Shown: positions 9,027-19,460, numbered from the stretch's first letter. The stretch is 64,000 nt of DNA from CANJIV01 sp046330225 (GCA_046330225.1 JAXLTD010000011.1:16858-80857), one strand, 5' to 3'. Program-made: numbers and translations. Notes: generated by a model from the sequence alone, not told the origin.

Positions 9027-10291
9027 TGCCCGCCGCACCGCCCCCGGCCGAGCTGCTGCGGTTCGCGACCTGCGGGTCGGTGGACGACGGCAAGAGCACG
9101 CTGATCGGGCGGCTGCTCTATGACTCGAAGTCCGTGCTGGCCGACCAGATGGCCCACGTCGAGGAGGTCTCCGAGCGTCGCGGCGCTGCCGCGCCCGACC
9201 TCGCCCTCCTCACCGACGGGCTGCGCGCCGAGCGCGAGCAAGGCATCACGATCGACGTCGCGTACCGCGCGTTCGCCACGCCGCGCCGGCGGTTCATCAT
9301 CGCCGACTGCCCGGGCCACGTGCAGTACACGCGCAACATGGTCACGGGCTCCTCGACCGCCGATCTCTCGCTCGTGCTGGTCGACGCCCGCTACGGCGTC
9401 GTGGACCAGACCCGCCGCCACGCCGCCATCGCCGCGCTCCTGCGGGTCCCCCACCTCGCCGTCGGGATCAACAAGATGGATCTCGTCGACTGGGACGAAG
9501 GCGTCTTCGAGCGCACGGCCTCCGCCATGCGCGACGTCGCCACACGGCTCGGCCTCGCCGACGTCACCTGCATTCCGATCTCGGCCCTCGCGGGAGACAA
9601 CGTGGTCGAGCGGTCGGCGGCGATGCCGTGGTACGAGGGGCCGACGCTCCTGCACCACCTCGAGCACGTGCCGCTCGCGCCGCGCGGAGCCGCCGCCGAG
9701 GCGCGCTTCCCGGTCCAGTGGGTCATCCGCCCGCGCGAGGCCGGCCGAGCCGAGGAGCGAACCTACGCCGGCCAGGTCGCCGGCGGCGAGCTCGCCGCCG
9801 GGGACGAGGTCGTGGTGCTGCCCGCCGGACATGCTACCCGCATCGCTGCGATCGAGACGTTCGACGGGCCTCGGGAGCACGCCGCCGCCCCGGACGCCGT
9901 GGCGCTGCGCCTCGCCGACGACCTCGACGTCGCCCGCGGCGACCTCATCTGCCGCCCGGGGCATCCAGCCACCGTGACCCGCGAGCTCGAGGCGACGGTG
10001 TGCTGGATGGCCGACGCCCCGCTGCGGGCCGGCGGCCGCTACGCGATCAAGCACACCACACGGACCGTGCGCGCCGCCGTTGACGCCGTGGCGAGCCGCC
10101 TTGACGTCCAGACGCTCGACCACGACGAGGCCGCCGCCGAGCTGCACCTCAACGACATCGGCCGCGTCCGGCTGCGCACGAGCGCGCCGCTCGCCGTCGA
10201 CCCGTACGCCCGCAACCGCGCGACCGGCGCGTTCATCCTCATCGACGAGGCGACGAACGACACGGTCGGGGCGGGCATGATCGCCGGCTGA
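9026..10291 (+). CDS. cysN: Sulfate adenylyltransferase subunit 1 (CysN GTPase)
   Basis: The regulatory GTPase subunit of ATP sulfurylase, a relative of elongation factor EF-Tu. It is 421 residues from the ATG that overlaps the cysD stop. G1 is GSVDDGKST (17-25), the DCPGH G3 motif is near residue 93 and NKMD near 148, followed by two beta-barrel domains. Many bacteria have a CysN-CysC fusion; this protein ends without an APS kinase domain, in line with the APS-type reductase encoded upstream. It is the last gene of the operon. The MOSC gene converges on it with only 7 bp between stops. Confidence 0.95.
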   Translation: MPAAPPPAELLRFATCGSVDDGKSTLIGRLLYDSKSVLADQMAHVEEVSERRGAAAPDLALLTDGLRAEREQGITIDVAYRAFATPRRRFIIADCPGHVQYTRNMVTGSSTADLSLVLVDARYGVVDQTRRHAAIAALLRVPHLAVGINKMDLVDWDEGVFERTASAMRDVATRLGLADVTCIPISALAGDNVVERSAAMPWYEGPTLLHHLEHVPLAPRGAAAEARFPVQWVIRPREAGRAEERTYAGQVAGGELAAGDEVVVLPAGHATRIAAIETFDGPREHAAAPDAVALRLADDLDVARGDLICRPGHPATVTRELEATVCWMADAPLRAGGRYAIKHTTRTVRAAVDAVASRLDVQTLDHDEAAAELHLNDIGRVRLRTSAPLAVDPYARNRATGAFILIDEATNDTVGAGMIAG

Positions 10292-10298
10292 GGCGCGG

Positions 10299-10937
10299 TC
10301 AGGCGCCGTCGACCGTCACGCGATCCCCGACGGCGACCGGGCCGCCGGCGACCACCGCGGCGTTGAGCGCCAGCTCGCCGCCGAACTCGCGGCGGATCCG
10401 GCGGAGCACCTCGACGTCCTGGGCCTGGGTGTCGGGGTCGAAGGTGGTCATGATGCAGCGCGCCCGCAGGCTGTCGAGCCACACGACGGCGGCCCCGATC
10501 CGCAGGCGCCGGCCCTCCCACCCGCGCTCGGCCAGGCCCTCGACACCGCCGATCACGAGGTTTGGCCGCAGCCGCCGTCCGTCCTCTCCCAGCGCCGCGA
10601 TCGCCCCGTCGGTGGCCACGAGGAGCGGCAGGACGTCGAACCGGCCGGCGCTGGCGTCCGCGACGAGGCGGGCGTCCGGCCCCGCGGCGGCCTGCACGGC
10701 CGCCTGGGATGCCGGATCCGCCCAGGGACGGCCGTCCACGCGGGCCTGCCCGTCCTCGCCAAGCGTGGCGTGGAGGCCGAGCAGGCGCGGCCGCGTGCGC
10801 GCCGTCAGGACGCCGCGCTCCCCGCGCACCTGGACGAGGCGGTCGCCGGGGATGCCGTCGGACGTCAGCTCGGCGCGCTCCAGGCGCTCGCCCGCCATCG
10901 ACTTGACGGGATAGCGCCACAGCTCCGCGACGTGCAC
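10299..10937 (-). CDS. MOSC domain protein
   Basis: A 212-residue protein with an N-terminal MOSC beta-barrel (LWRYPVKSMAGERLERAEL) and a C-terminal MOSC domain containing the near-invariant cysteine in ARCIMTTFDPDTQAQD. MOSC domains occur in molybdenum cofactor sulfurases and in molybdoenzymes such as YcbX and mARC that reduce N-hydroxylated compounds. This stand-alone form is commonly YcbX-like but lacks the extra ferredoxin domain. It lies 7 bp downstream of the esterase gene on the same strand, so the two are probably cotranscribed. Molybdenum use is inferred from the family only. Confidence 0.88.
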   Translation of the reverse strand: MHVAELWRYPVKSMAGERLERAELTSDGIPGDRLVQVRGERGVLTARTRPRLLGLHATLGEDGQARVDGRPWADPASQAAVQAAAGPDARLVADASAGRFDVLPLLVATDGAIAALGEDGRRLRPNLVIGGVEGLAERGWEGRRLRIGAAVVWLDSLRARCIMTTFDPDTQAQDVEVLRRIRREFGGELALNAAVVAGGPVAVGDRVTVDGA

Positions 10938-10944
10938 GGCGGCC

Positions 10945-11601
10945 TCAGCCCGCCTCGCCCGGCGGGAGCACGGCGTCGAGGAAGGCCTGGCCGGCCGGGA
11001 TGTCGCCGGGCCCGAACTCGTGGCCCCCGGCGTGCTCCTCGTAGTCGACGGCCAGCCCGGCTGCCTCGAGGCGGGCCGCAGCCTGGCGCCCGAACTCCAC
11101 GCTCATGACCGGATCGTTGACGCCGTGGCTGATGCGGACCGGCAGGCCCGCGCGCCCGGCCAGATCGGGCGCCCAGCCCTCGACCGTCGGCAGGAAGCCG
11201 GCGTGGATGAGCAGGCCCGCCGGGCGCGGGCGCTCCGGCGCCAGCCCGAGGGCGTAGCTCATCACTGACCCCATCGAGAACCCGCCGAGCACCGTGCGCT
11301 CGGGCGGGATCCCGGTGCGCTCCCACAGCGTGTCGTGGAAGGCGGCGAGCTGGTCAAACGACGCGCGGAACGTCGCGGGGTCCGGGAAGCCGACGCGCGG
11401 GACGACGTACCAGTGGTATCCGGGCCAGCCGGGCAGCGTGAGCGGGCCCCGCGGCGTAACGACGTGGAGCCGCCGGCGCGGATCGAACGCGTCGCCCGCC
11501 GGCAGGAGGTCGGCGTCGTCGGCTCCGCGTCCGTGGTGGAGGATCAGCAGCCCGTCCGCCGGTCCGTCGGCGGGCCGCTCGCGAAAGGCGAGCCCGCTCA
11601 T
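10945..11601 (-). CDS. Alpha/beta hydrolase, phospholipase/carboxylesterase type
   Basis: A 218-residue serine hydrolase with no signal peptide, so cytoplasmic. The oxyanion-side HHGRGADDADLLP and the nucleophile elbow GGFSMGSVMS (Ser in GFSMG) are typical of the Abhydrolase_2 (carboxylesterase, YpfH-like) group. The likely acid is in SHGVNDPVM and the histidine in AGGHEFG. Substrate is probably a small ester. It heads a two-gene unit with the MOSC gene; the upstream 157 bp separate it from the Bax-inhibitor-like gene, which runs the same way. Confidence 0.88.
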   Translation of the reverse strand: MSGLAFRERPADGPADGLLILHHGRGADDADLLPAGDAFDPRRRLHVVTPRGPLTLPGWPGYHWYVVPRVGFPDPATFRASFDQLAAFHDTLWERTGIPPERTVLGGFSMGSVMSYALGLAPERPRPAGLLIHAGFLPTVEGWAPDLAGRAGLPVRISHGVNDPVMSVEFGRQAAARLEAAGLAVDYEEHAGGHEFGPGDIPAGQAFLDAVLPPGEAG

Positions 11602-11758
11602 CGGCCTGCTCCCGTGTCGTGTGCCCGCCGCATCGCGCCTCCTTTGGATCGCCGTGGCCGGGGAGCCGGCCTCGCCGTCAACGATACGGCCGGGCGATGA
11701 TCCGCCGGTGGTGCCGAGGCCCCGCCCCGCCCCGAGCGCCCGCGGCGGCCGGCCAGCC

Positions 11759-12430
11759 CTACCGGCTGCCGCCGAAGATCTGCAGGAAGAACAGGAAGAT
11801 GTTGAAGATGTCCAGGAAGATCGCCGCCGCGAGCGGGATCGCGGAGTCCTTCCCGGCGCGCTTGAGGCGGTTGAAGTCGAAGATCGTGTAGGCGCCGAAG
11901 ATGCCGAGCCCGAGGATCGAGTAGATGAGGTACCCGCCCGGGATGTTCACGAAGATCAGGACGATCCCGAGCACGATCAGGGCGAGCAGCATCCAGAAGA
12001 GCACGCGCGCCCAGCTGGAGAAGTCGCGCCGCGTGGCGTAGCCGTAGGAGCCGAGCGCGCCGACGAAGAGGGCGGTGGCCCCGGCCGCCTGGTACACCAC
12101 CGTCGGGTTCGCGTTCAGGTAGTAGTTGATGACCGGTGCGATGAACAGCCCGAGCAGCAGGCCCATGGTGAAGAGCAGCACCAGCGCCAGGGGCCGCGAC
12201 CGCTTCACGGCGACGTTGAGCCCGATCACGCAGGCGATCACGCCGATGAAGATGATGAGGCCGCCCTGGCCGCTCCAGTCCTTGGCGACATAGGCGCCCA
12301 GCGCGGCAAAGCCGACAGTGATGGCGACGAGGCCCATGACCTCGCCGAGCAGCGCGCTCGAGTCGACGCGGGCGGCGGTCTCGCGGCCGAACGCGTCACG
12401 GTCGGTCTGGCTGCCGGGGAATGTGCCCAT
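11759..12430 (-). CDS. Bax inhibitor-1/YccA-family membrane protein
   Basis: A 223-residue integral membrane protein with about seven hydrophobic segments after a 30-residue polar N-terminus. These include LVAITVGFAALGAYVA, LIIFIGVIACVIGL, VLLFTMGLLLGLFIAPVI and VLFWMLLALIVLGIVLIFV. The C-terminal YSILGLGIFGAYTIFDFNRLK and LDIFNIFLFFLQIFGG contain the aspartates that act as a pH-sensitive calcium-leak sensor in characterised TMBIM/BsYetJ proteins. Whether this one conducts calcium is inference. It is monocistronic and divergent from the carboxylase alpha gene, with 165 bp of shared upstream DNA. Confidence 0.92.
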   Translation of the reverse strand: MGTFPGSQTDRDAFGRETAARVDSSALLGEVMGLVAITVGFAALGAYVAKDWSGQGGLIIFIGVIACVIGLNVAVKRSRPLALVLLFTMGLLLGLFIAPVINYYLNANPTVVYQAAGATALFVGALGSYGYATRRDFSSWARVLFWMLLALIVLGIVLIFVNIPGGYLIYSILGLGIFGAYTIFDFNRLKRAGKDSAIPLAAAIFLDIFNIFLFFLQIFGGSR

Positions 12431-12595
12431 GGCGGGTGGCGGTCTCCTGGTCTGGAAGGGAACTCGGGGCAGAAACGGTACGCGACGCGCCAGCGCCGCG
12501 CGATGCTTCTCCGGTTATCGGCGCGTCGGCGCCCTCGGTGAAGCGCCGCGGCGTACGGACGCCGCCGCGCGCGACTGACTAACCTTCCGCGCCCG

Positions 12596-14371
12596 ATGTT
12601 CTCGAAGATCCTGATCGCCAACCGGGGCGAGATCGCCGTGCGCGTGATCCGGGCGTGCGAGGAGCTGGGCATCGCCACGGTGGCGGTCTACTCGGAGCTC
12701 GACCGCGACGCCGCGCACGTCCGCCGCGCCGACGAGGCCTACCTCATCGGGCCGGGCCCTGCCGCCGAGAGCTACCTCGTGATCGACAAGATCCTCGACG
12801 TGGCCCGCCAGAGCGGCGCCGACGCCGTCCACCCCGGGTACGGATTCCTGGCCGAGAACGCCGGCTTCGCCGCCGCCTGCGAGGCGGCCGGGATCGTCTT
12901 CATCGGCCCGCCGGCGAGCGCCATCGAGGCGATGGGGTCCAAGACCGCCGCCCGCGACCTCATGTCCAAGGCCGGCGTCCCGATCGTCCCGGGCACGACC
13001 GAGACGGTCGCGACCGTGGACGACGCCCGCGCCGTGATCGCCGAGACGGTCGGCTACCCGGTCGCCGTGAAGGCCGCCGGCGGGGGCGGCGGGAAGGGCT
13101 TCCGGGTCGCGCTCACCGAGGACGAGCTCGAGGCCGCGTTCGAGGGCGCCTCGCGCGAAGGCGAGAAGTTCTTCGGCGACGCCACCGTCTACCTCGAGCG
13201 CTACCTCCCGGATCCGCGCCACGTCGAGGTCCAGGTGCTCGCCGACCGCCACGGCAACGTCATCCACCTCGGCGAGCGCGACTGCTCGGTCCAGCGCCGC
13301 CACCAGAAGCTCATCGAGGAGTCCCCCGCGCCGGCGGTGGACCCGGAGCTGCGCGCCCGGATCGGCAAGATCGCCATCGACGCCGCCGCCGCGGTCGACT
13401 ACGTCGGGGCCGGCACCGTCGAGGGCCTCCTCCAGGACGGGGAGTACTTCTTCCTGGAGATGAACACCCGGGTCCAGGTCGAGCACTGCGTGACCGAGAT
13501 GACGACCGGGATCGACATCGTCAAGGAGGGGATCCGGGCGGCGGCGGGCGAGCCGCTCTCGGTGACCCAGGACGAGGTCGTCCTGCGCGGGCACGCCATC
13601 GAGTGCCGGATCAACGCCGAGAACGCGGCGAAGAACTTCGCCCCCGCCCCCGGGCGCATCGGGCGCTACCACGAGCCCGCCGGCCCCGGCGTGCGCGTGG
13701 ACTCCGGCATCGGTCCCGGCTCGGAGATCTCCCCGATGTACGACCCGATGGTCGCGAAGCTCATCGTCTGGGACGCCGATCGCGAGCAGGCCACCGCGCG
13801 CATGCTGCGGGCGCTGGGCGAGTTCGAGATCACCGAGCTCACGACGCTGATCCCCTTCCACCAGGCGCTGCTGGCCTCCGACCAGTGGGCCCGCGCCGAG
13901 ACCTGCCGCGATCTCGTCGAGGACAAGGCGTGGCTGAAGGCCACCGCCGCGCCGTCCGAGCCGGCCCCCGCCGACGCGGGCGAGCCCGAGGAGAAGGTCA
14001 GCCAGGACTACACCGTCGAGGTCTCCGGCCGCCGCTTCGCCGTGACGATCATCGGCCCGCCGCCCGCCGCCGGCCCGGCGGCCAACGGCGCGGGCGCGGC
14101 CCGCAAGCCCGCGCGGCGCGAGCGCGCCGCCGGCGGGAGCGGAGGCGGCGGCGACGAGCTCGCCTCCCCGCTGCAGGGCACGGTCCTCAAGGTCGCCGTG
14201 GACGCCGGCGCGACCGTCGAGGAGGGGACGCTCGTCTGCGTGATCGAGGCCATGAAGATGGAAAACGAGATCACCGCGCACAAGGCCGGCACGGTCAAGG
14301 ACCTCCCGATCGCTGTCGGCGCCTCGGTCGCCGCGGGCGACACGCTGGCGGTCATCACCGCCGGGGAGTAG
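12596..14371 (+). CDS. accA: Acetyl/propionyl-CoA carboxylase alpha subunit (biotin carboxylase + BCCP)
   Basis: A 591-residue subunit that carboxylates its own biotin with ATP and bicarbonate. Domain order is a biotin carboxylase N-domain (FSKILIANRGEIAVRVIRACEELG), an ATP-grasp domain with the glycine loop KAAGGGGGKGFRVA, the catalytic segment EMNTRVQVEHCVTEMTTGID, and an Ala/Pro-rich linker. At the C-terminus a biotin carrier domain has AMKMEN, placing the biotinyl lysine at 554. It would partner a beta subunit such as that at the window start and perhaps the epsilon-like protein at 5178. A GNAT gene follows by 10 bp. The gene letter is used loosely; accA3/pccA naming varies. Confidence 0.94.
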   Translation: MFSKILIANRGEIAVRVIRACEELGIATVAVYSELDRDAAHVRRADEAYLIGPGPAAESYLVIDKILDVARQSGADAVHPGYGFLAENAGFAAACEAAGIVFIGPPASAIEAMGSKTAARDLMSKAGVPIVPGTTETVATVDDARAVIAETVGYPVAVKAAGGGGGKGFRVALTEDELEAAFEGASREGEKFFGDATVYLERYLPDPRHVEVQVLADRHGNVIHLGERDCSVQRRHQKLIEESPAPAVDPELRARIGKIAIDAAAAVDYVGAGTVEGLLQDGEYFFLEMNTRVQVEHCVTEMTTGIDIVKEGIRAAAGEPLSVTQDEVVLRGHAIECRINAENAAKNFAPAPGRIGRYHEPAGPGVRVDSGIGPGSEISPMYDPMVAKLIVWDADREQATARMLRALGEFEITELTTLIPFHQALLASDQWARAETCRDLVEDKAWLKATAAPSEPAPADAGEPEEKVSQDYTVEVSGRRFAVTIIGPPPAAGPAANGAGAARKPARRERAAGGSGGGGDELASPLQGTVLKVAVDAGATVEEGTLVCVIEAMKMENEITAHKAGTVKDLPIAVGASVAAGDTLAVITAGE

Positions 14372-14381
14372 GCCGCTGCCC

Positions 14382-14855
14382 GTGAACGCCAGCGCGTGGC
14401 GGGCGGACCCGGACGAGGCCGAGGCCGTCGCCCGGCTGCTCGTTGCCTTCCGCGACGAGAACGGCAAGGCCTGGCCGTCCGCGAACGCGTTCCTCGCCAC
14501 CGTCGAGCGGCTGATCGAGCGCGATGACACCGAGTTCCTGCTCGGCGCCGCCGACGCCGACTCGCCGCCGAGCGGCATCTGCCAGCTGCGGTTCCGGCTG
14601 AGCGTCTGGACGGCGGCCGACGACTGCTGGCTGGAGGATCTCTACGTGCTCCCCGGATCGCGGGGCCGTGGGGTCGGCGAGGCGCTCGTGGACCTCGCCT
14701 TGGCGCGGGCCAAGACGCGCGGCTGCCGGCGGGTCGAGCTCGACACCGGCGAGTCGAACGAACGGGCGCTGGCGCTCTACCGCAAGCTCGGGTTCACCGA
14801 CGAGTCCAAGGGGACCGGCGCCCGGGACCTCCTGCTCGGCCGCAAGCTGGACTGA
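14382..14855 (+). CDS. GNAT-family N-acetyltransferase
   Basis: A 157-residue acetyltransferase starting at GTG, 10 bp after the carboxylase alpha gene and probably cotranscribed. The acetyl-CoA loop is the R/Q-x-x-G-x-G/A pattern in LPGSRGRGVGEALVDLALARA, followed by VELDTGESNERALALYRKLGF, the usual GNAT beta5-alpha4 region. The acceptor substrate is unknown. Being next to a carboxylase does not by itself identify a protein target. Confidence 0.87.
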   Translation: MNASAWRADPDEAEAVARLLVAFRDENGKAWPSANAFLATVERLIERDDTEFLLGAADADSPPSGICQLRFRLSVWTAADDCWLEDLYVLPGSRGRGVGEALVDLALARAKTRGCRRVELDTGESNERALALYRKLGFTDESKGTGARDLLLGRKLD

Positions 14856-14870
14856 GCGCGGGGCGCGGCC

Positions 14871-15650
14871 TTAGCCTGCGGTGCGCGACACGTTCTCGGC
14901 GTGGATCGCCGCTTGGGCCTTCGACGCGCCCACCCGAGGCGGGAGCGCAGCGCCGGCGCCGTCGGCGCGCAGCCGCTCGAGGTAGGCAGCGTCCTCCTCG
15001 AGGATCGCCAGCGCGGCGTCGCGCGGCTGGGGCGATCCGTGTCCGGGCACGACGTGGCCGGCCCGCTCCACGAGCGGCCGCAGGCGCTCGAGGGTCGCGG
15101 CGTAGGCGTCGAGCGATCCGCTCGCGGACAGCCAGGGGATCTCGACCGGCGAGAGGTAGTCGCCGGCGACGAGCACGCCGGTCCATCCCAGCCAGTAGGC
15201 GGTGCCGTCGGACGTGTGGCCGTCGGCGGGGTGCAGCTCGATCTCCTGGCCGCCGAGCTCGCAGCGGCCCGGGACCGGCAGCGCCTGGGCGGCGGGCAGC
15301 GACAGCGGCGCGCGCACGACGTAGTTCTCGTCGTCGAAGTCGCGCAGCTCCCGCTGGGCTGCGCCGGGCTCGGCCCGCAGCCGCGCGGCGGTCGTCTCCC
15401 CGCAGCCGAGCGAGGCCTCCGGGTAGGCCTGGCGGCCCAGGAGGTGGTCCCAGTCGCCGTGCGTCGCCAGCAGGCCGGTGATCTCGAACCCCGCCTGCCC
15501 CAGCAGCGCCGGCAGCGCCTCGAGCTCCTCGGGGAACACGGGCGAGTCGATCAGGAACGCCTCGTCGCCGTTGCGCACGGCGGTGCAGGTCGTCTGCCAG
15601 AAGAGGCTCGTGGCGACGACGACATCGGCGTGGAGACTGAGCGCGCGCAC
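14871..15650 (-). CDS. Metallo-beta-lactamase fold hydrolase
   Basis: A 259-residue MBL-fold protein. The metal-binding motif is THGDWDHLLG (the HxHxDH pattern with Gly in place of the first histidine partner). Further ligands sit in PADGHTSDGTAYWLG, VLVAGDYLSPVEIPW and GHVVPGHGSP. The VVPGHG ending is typical of glyoxalase II-like and thiolesterase-like members. It lies convergent to the GNAT gene and is 29 bp downstream of the HAD gene on the same strand. Substrate unknown. The incomplete HxHxDH motif may mean altered metal occupancy. Confidence 0.88.
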   Translation of the reverse strand: MRALSLHADVVVATSLFWQTTCTAVRNGDEAFLIDSPVFPEELEALPALLGQAGFEITGLLATHGDWDHLLGRQAYPEASLGCGETTAARLRAEPGAAQRELRDFDDENYVVRAPLSLPAAQALPVPGRCELGGQEIELHPADGHTSDGTAYWLGWTGVLVAGDYLSPVEIPWLSASGSLDAYAATLERLRPLVERAGHVVPGHGSPQPRDAALAILEEDAAYLERLRADGAGAALPPRVGASKAQAAIHAENVSRTAG

Positions 15651-15679
15651 GCCGCCAGCCTACGCGGCCGGGGAAGCGG

Positions 15680-16360
15680 TCAGGCAGCGCCGAGGAGCTT
15701 GGCGGCCTGCAGGAGGCTCGTGACCTCCTCGGTCGGCGGCTTCTGGCCCGGGTCGAGCTTCTCCTTGGTGCGGTTGACCCAGATGACCGGGATCTTCTTC
15801 TTCAGGCAGGGCTCGACGTCGTGGTAGTAGCCGGAGCAGACGTGGACCCAGCCCTTCTTGCCGCCGCGCCGGCGCTCGCACTCGTTGAAGTGCGCCGGAT
15901 CGGGCTTGTAGGACCGCACCTGCTGCGCAGTCACGACGAGGTCGAAGTCCGTCGGGATGTGGCGGCGAGTCTGGCCGAGCAGCTTGTCGTCGATGTTCGA
16001 GATCAGCCCGGTCTCGAACTTCTTGGCGAACCGGTTGAGCTGCGTGTTGGTCTCCTTGAACGCCTTCCACCGCTGCACGGAATCGGGGAGGAAGCCGGCC
16101 CGCGACGGCTCGAGCGGCCACCCGAGCTCCTTGGCGATCTTCACGGCCGTGCGCCGCAGGACCTCGGCGTAGAGCTCGTAGGAGCCGCTCTCGATCTCCC
16201 GCGAGGTCTCGTGGAAGAGGCGCAGCAGCTCGTCGCGGTCGATCGTGAAGCCCTCCCGCTCCGCCTCCTTCGCGAAGGCGTCGTAGATCCCGGTTTCCCA
16301 GTCGATCAGGGTGCCGTAGACATCGAAGCTGACGAATGTGACGTTCTTGGGGAGTGGCAT
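15680..16360 (-). CDS. HAD-superfamily hydrolase, 2-haloacid dehalogenase-like
   Basis: A 226-residue HAD hydrolase. Motif I is FDVYGTLIDWE (nucleophile Asp14), motif II is in LISNIDDKLL, the lysine is in SYKPDPAHFNE and motif III follows at CSGYYHDVEP. The FDVYGTLIDW form and the SYKPDP lysine box match the (S)-2-haloacid dehalogenase/crotonobetainyl group. In characterised dehalogenases an SxGY-type acidic box follows; here it is HVCSGYYHDV. Dehalogenase activity is not proven, since many phosphatases share these motifs. It is divergent from sucC with 105 bp between the starts. Confidence 0.85.
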   Translation of the reverse strand: MPLPKNVTFVSFDVYGTLIDWETGIYDAFAKEAEREGFTIDRDELLRLFHETSREIESGSYELYAEVLRRTAVKIAKELGWPLEPSRAGFLPDSVQRWKAFKETNTQLNRFAKKFETGLISNIDDKLLGQTRRHIPTDFDLVVTAQQVRSYKPDPAHFNECERRRGGKKGWVHVCSGYYHDVEPCLKKKIPVIWVNRTKEKLDPGQKPPTEEVTSLLQAAKLLGAA

Positions 16361-16465
16361 GCGCGGTACCTGATCGGAAAACGAGAGGCGGCATTATGCC
16401 CTGCCGGAGCGCCCGGGCGCCGCGCGGCCGGGTCCGGCGCCGATCCGCTAGGGTCCGCGCCCGCT

Positions 16466-17604
16466 ATGGACCTGCTCGAGTACCAGGGCAAGCAGATCTT
16501 CGCCCGCCACGGCGTCCCGGTCCCCGCGGGCCAGCCCGCCCGCACTCCCGACGAGGCCGCCCGCGCCGCCGACGAGGTCGGCTATCCGGCGGTCGTCAAG
16601 GCCCAGGTGCAGGTCGGGGGGCGCGGCAAGGCCGGCGGCATCAAGATCGCCCAGGACCGGGCCGAGGCGCTCGCCCATGCCGAGGCGATCCTCGGCATGG
16701 ACATCAAGGGCCACACCGTCCACGAGCTGTGGATCGAGGAGGCCTCGGACATCGCGGCCGAGTACTACGCCTCGATCGTCTTCGACCGGTCGGCCAAGCG
16801 GCCGCTGATCATGCTCTCCACGAAGGGCGGCATGGACATCGAGGCCGTCGCCGACGAGAGCCCGGAGGCGATCGCCCGCCTGCACGTCGATCCGCTCCTG
16901 GGCTTCCAGGACTTCCACGGGCGGCGCCTGGCCTTCGAAGCCGGCGTCGACGCCGACGTGGTCCGCCCGATCGGGGCGATGCTCGCCACGCTCTACGAGG
17001 TGTTTGCCGCGGAGGAGGCGATGCTCGTCGAGGTCAACCCGCTCATCATCACGGGCGATCGCAGCGTCAAGGCGCTGGACGCGAAGGTCACGCTCGACGA
17101 CAACGCCCTGTACCGGCACCCGGACAACGCGGAGTTCCGCAACCCCGGCGAGGAGGACGCGCAGGAGCTCATGGCCAAGGAGCGCGGCCTGACCTACGTC
17201 AAGCTTGACGGCGACATCGGGATCCTCGGCAACGGCGCCGGGCTCGTGATGTCCACGCTCGACGTCGTCGCCCAGGCCGGCGGCGCGCCGGCGAACTTCC
17301 TGGACGCCGGGGGCGGCTCGAAGGCCGAGGCCATCACGAGCGCGGTCGAGGTCATCCTGTCGGACCCCAAGGTCAGGGCGGTGCTCTTCAACATCTTCGG
17401 CGGGATCACCCGCTGCGACGAGGTGGCCAAGGGCCTGATCGAGGCGTTCGCCCAGGTCAAGCCGCAGGTGCCGTTCGTCGTGCGCCTGGACGGGACCAAC
17501 GACACCGAAGGCCGGCGCCTCCTCGCCGAGGCGCAGCTCCCGAATGTCCACACCGAGGCGACGATGCTCGGCGCCGCCCAGCGCGTCGTGGAGCTGGCGG
17601 CGGC

Positions 17605-17608
<4 letters not shown>
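16466..17608 (+). CDS. sucC: Succinyl-CoA synthetase beta subunit
   Basis: A 380-residue ATP-grasp subunit of succinyl-CoA ligase in the TCA cycle. It begins MDLLEYQGKQIFARHGVPVP, the family's N-terminal signature, so the ATG at 16466 is chosen although the frame is open further upstream. The ATP-grasp region has VKAQVQVGGRGKAGG, and the nucleotide/CoA side has EVNPLIITGD and FNIFGGITRCDEVAKG. TAGGGT at 16449-16454 could be a -10 element 12 nt before the start, implying a very short leader. The stop overlaps sucD by four bases. Confidence 0.97.
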
Positions 17609-18480
<872 letters not shown>

Positions 18481-18515
18481 GCGCCCGCTTCAGCGCAGCC
18501 CGTCCGCGGCTGAAC

Positions 18516-18536
18516 GGCGCCGCCGTGCGCGGCGCC
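18516..18536 (+). terminator. GC hairpin downstream of sucD
   Basis: Perfect eight-base arms GGCGCCGC and GCGGCGCC enclose a CGTGC loop, 36 nt after the sucD stop and in front of the convergent gene ending at 18574. There is no U-tract, as usual in such GC-rich genomes, so the role as terminator is inferred from position. Confidence 0.5.
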
Positions 18537-18573
18537 AGAGGTCGGGCGATGGGGAGGCCGTGCCGGCGCCTGA

Positions 18574-19293
18574 TCAGTTCCGCGAGCGGATGACCATGCA
18601 CACGACCCGGCCGGACCCCCCGGTGAAGTCCTTTGCGCACGTGATCTGCGCCATCTGCGTCGGATCCGCTTCGTCGATCACGAGCGTCGGCTTGTCTGCG
18701 GTGATCACGGTGGCGAGCGCGCCGATGCCCGCTGGGAGCAGCACAGAGCTCGCACTGCGCATGACGCGCAGGGAACCCCCGCCGCTTGCGCGAACGTTGA
18801 CGAGATCGAGGTCGGGTTCAGCGGAGGTGTCTCCGTCGGTCCGGAGGCTGAACCCGAGCGGGTCGGTGTAGACGGTGCTGCTGGCCACCGTGGTGTCGGC
18901 GACCACGCCGGCCACCACCGTCGTGCGCAGAAGCTGCGAGCTTTCGATCCCGTCGATCCTGTCGGCATCGACGGCCTTCGCGCCAGCGGGAAGGAACGCG
19001 GCGGGAGGCAGGCCGCCGATCTTGGCGGCGTCGTCGGCCTGGCCCGCCCGGGCTGCGCGGGCGGCTGACGCCGCCTGGTCCGCCTGGCCGGCGCGGCGCG
19101 CCTGCCCTACCTCGCCGAGCGAGCTCTCACGGATCTCAGCGCCCGTAAGTGATTCGCGCTTGATGTCCCGGCCTTGGAGGGACCGGTCCTTGATCTGGTT
19201 CGACGTGATGTTCACGGCCGCGTACGAGCTGCCGCCGAGCGCGACGAACAGGGCCAGGTAGGCGACGGCGTTGGAGCGTAGGTGCGTGCGCAT
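18574..19293 (-). CDS. Secreted/anchored repeat protein of the Thermoleophilia type
   Basis: A 239-residue protein of unknown function. The N-terminus (NAVAYLALFVALGGSSYAAVNI) is a membrane or signal segment. It is followed by short pentad-like turns (SNQIKDRSLQGRDIKRES, LTGAEIRESSLGEV) and an Ala/Gln-rich stretch (GQARRAGQADQAASAARAARAGQADD) that may be helical. The C-terminal 110 residues look like a beta-rich globular domain with two cysteines (ITCAKDF, VVCMVIRS). I recognise this N-terminal architecture as frequent in Solirubrobacterales surface proteins. It sits between sucD and a fragment repeating the sucD tail, suggesting that the locus was rearranged. Confidence 0.75.
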   Translation of the reverse strand: MRTHLRSNAVAYLALFVALGGSSYAAVNITSNQIKDRSLQGRDIKRESLTGAEIRESSLGEVGQARRAGQADQAASAARAARAGQADDAAKIGGLPPAAFLPAGAKAVDADRIDGIESSQLLRTTVVAGVVADTTVASSTVYTDPLGFSLRTDGDTSAEPDLDLVNVRASGGGSLRVMRSASSVLLPAGIGALATVITADKPTLVIDEADPTQMAQITCAKDFTGGSGRVVCMVIRSRN

Positions 19294-19460
19294 GTGCGTG
19301 ACCCTAACCGGCCCCGCTGCGGTCGATCAACCGCGTGGCGTCGACGAGGGCCAAGGCCCCCCGGCTCGAGCGGCAGGCTCTGCCGGTCGACGCCGCGGTC
19401 TCGCGCGCATCCTGGCGGCCTGCCCCCGCCGGGCACGCTCGGCTCCACGCTGACCTGGGT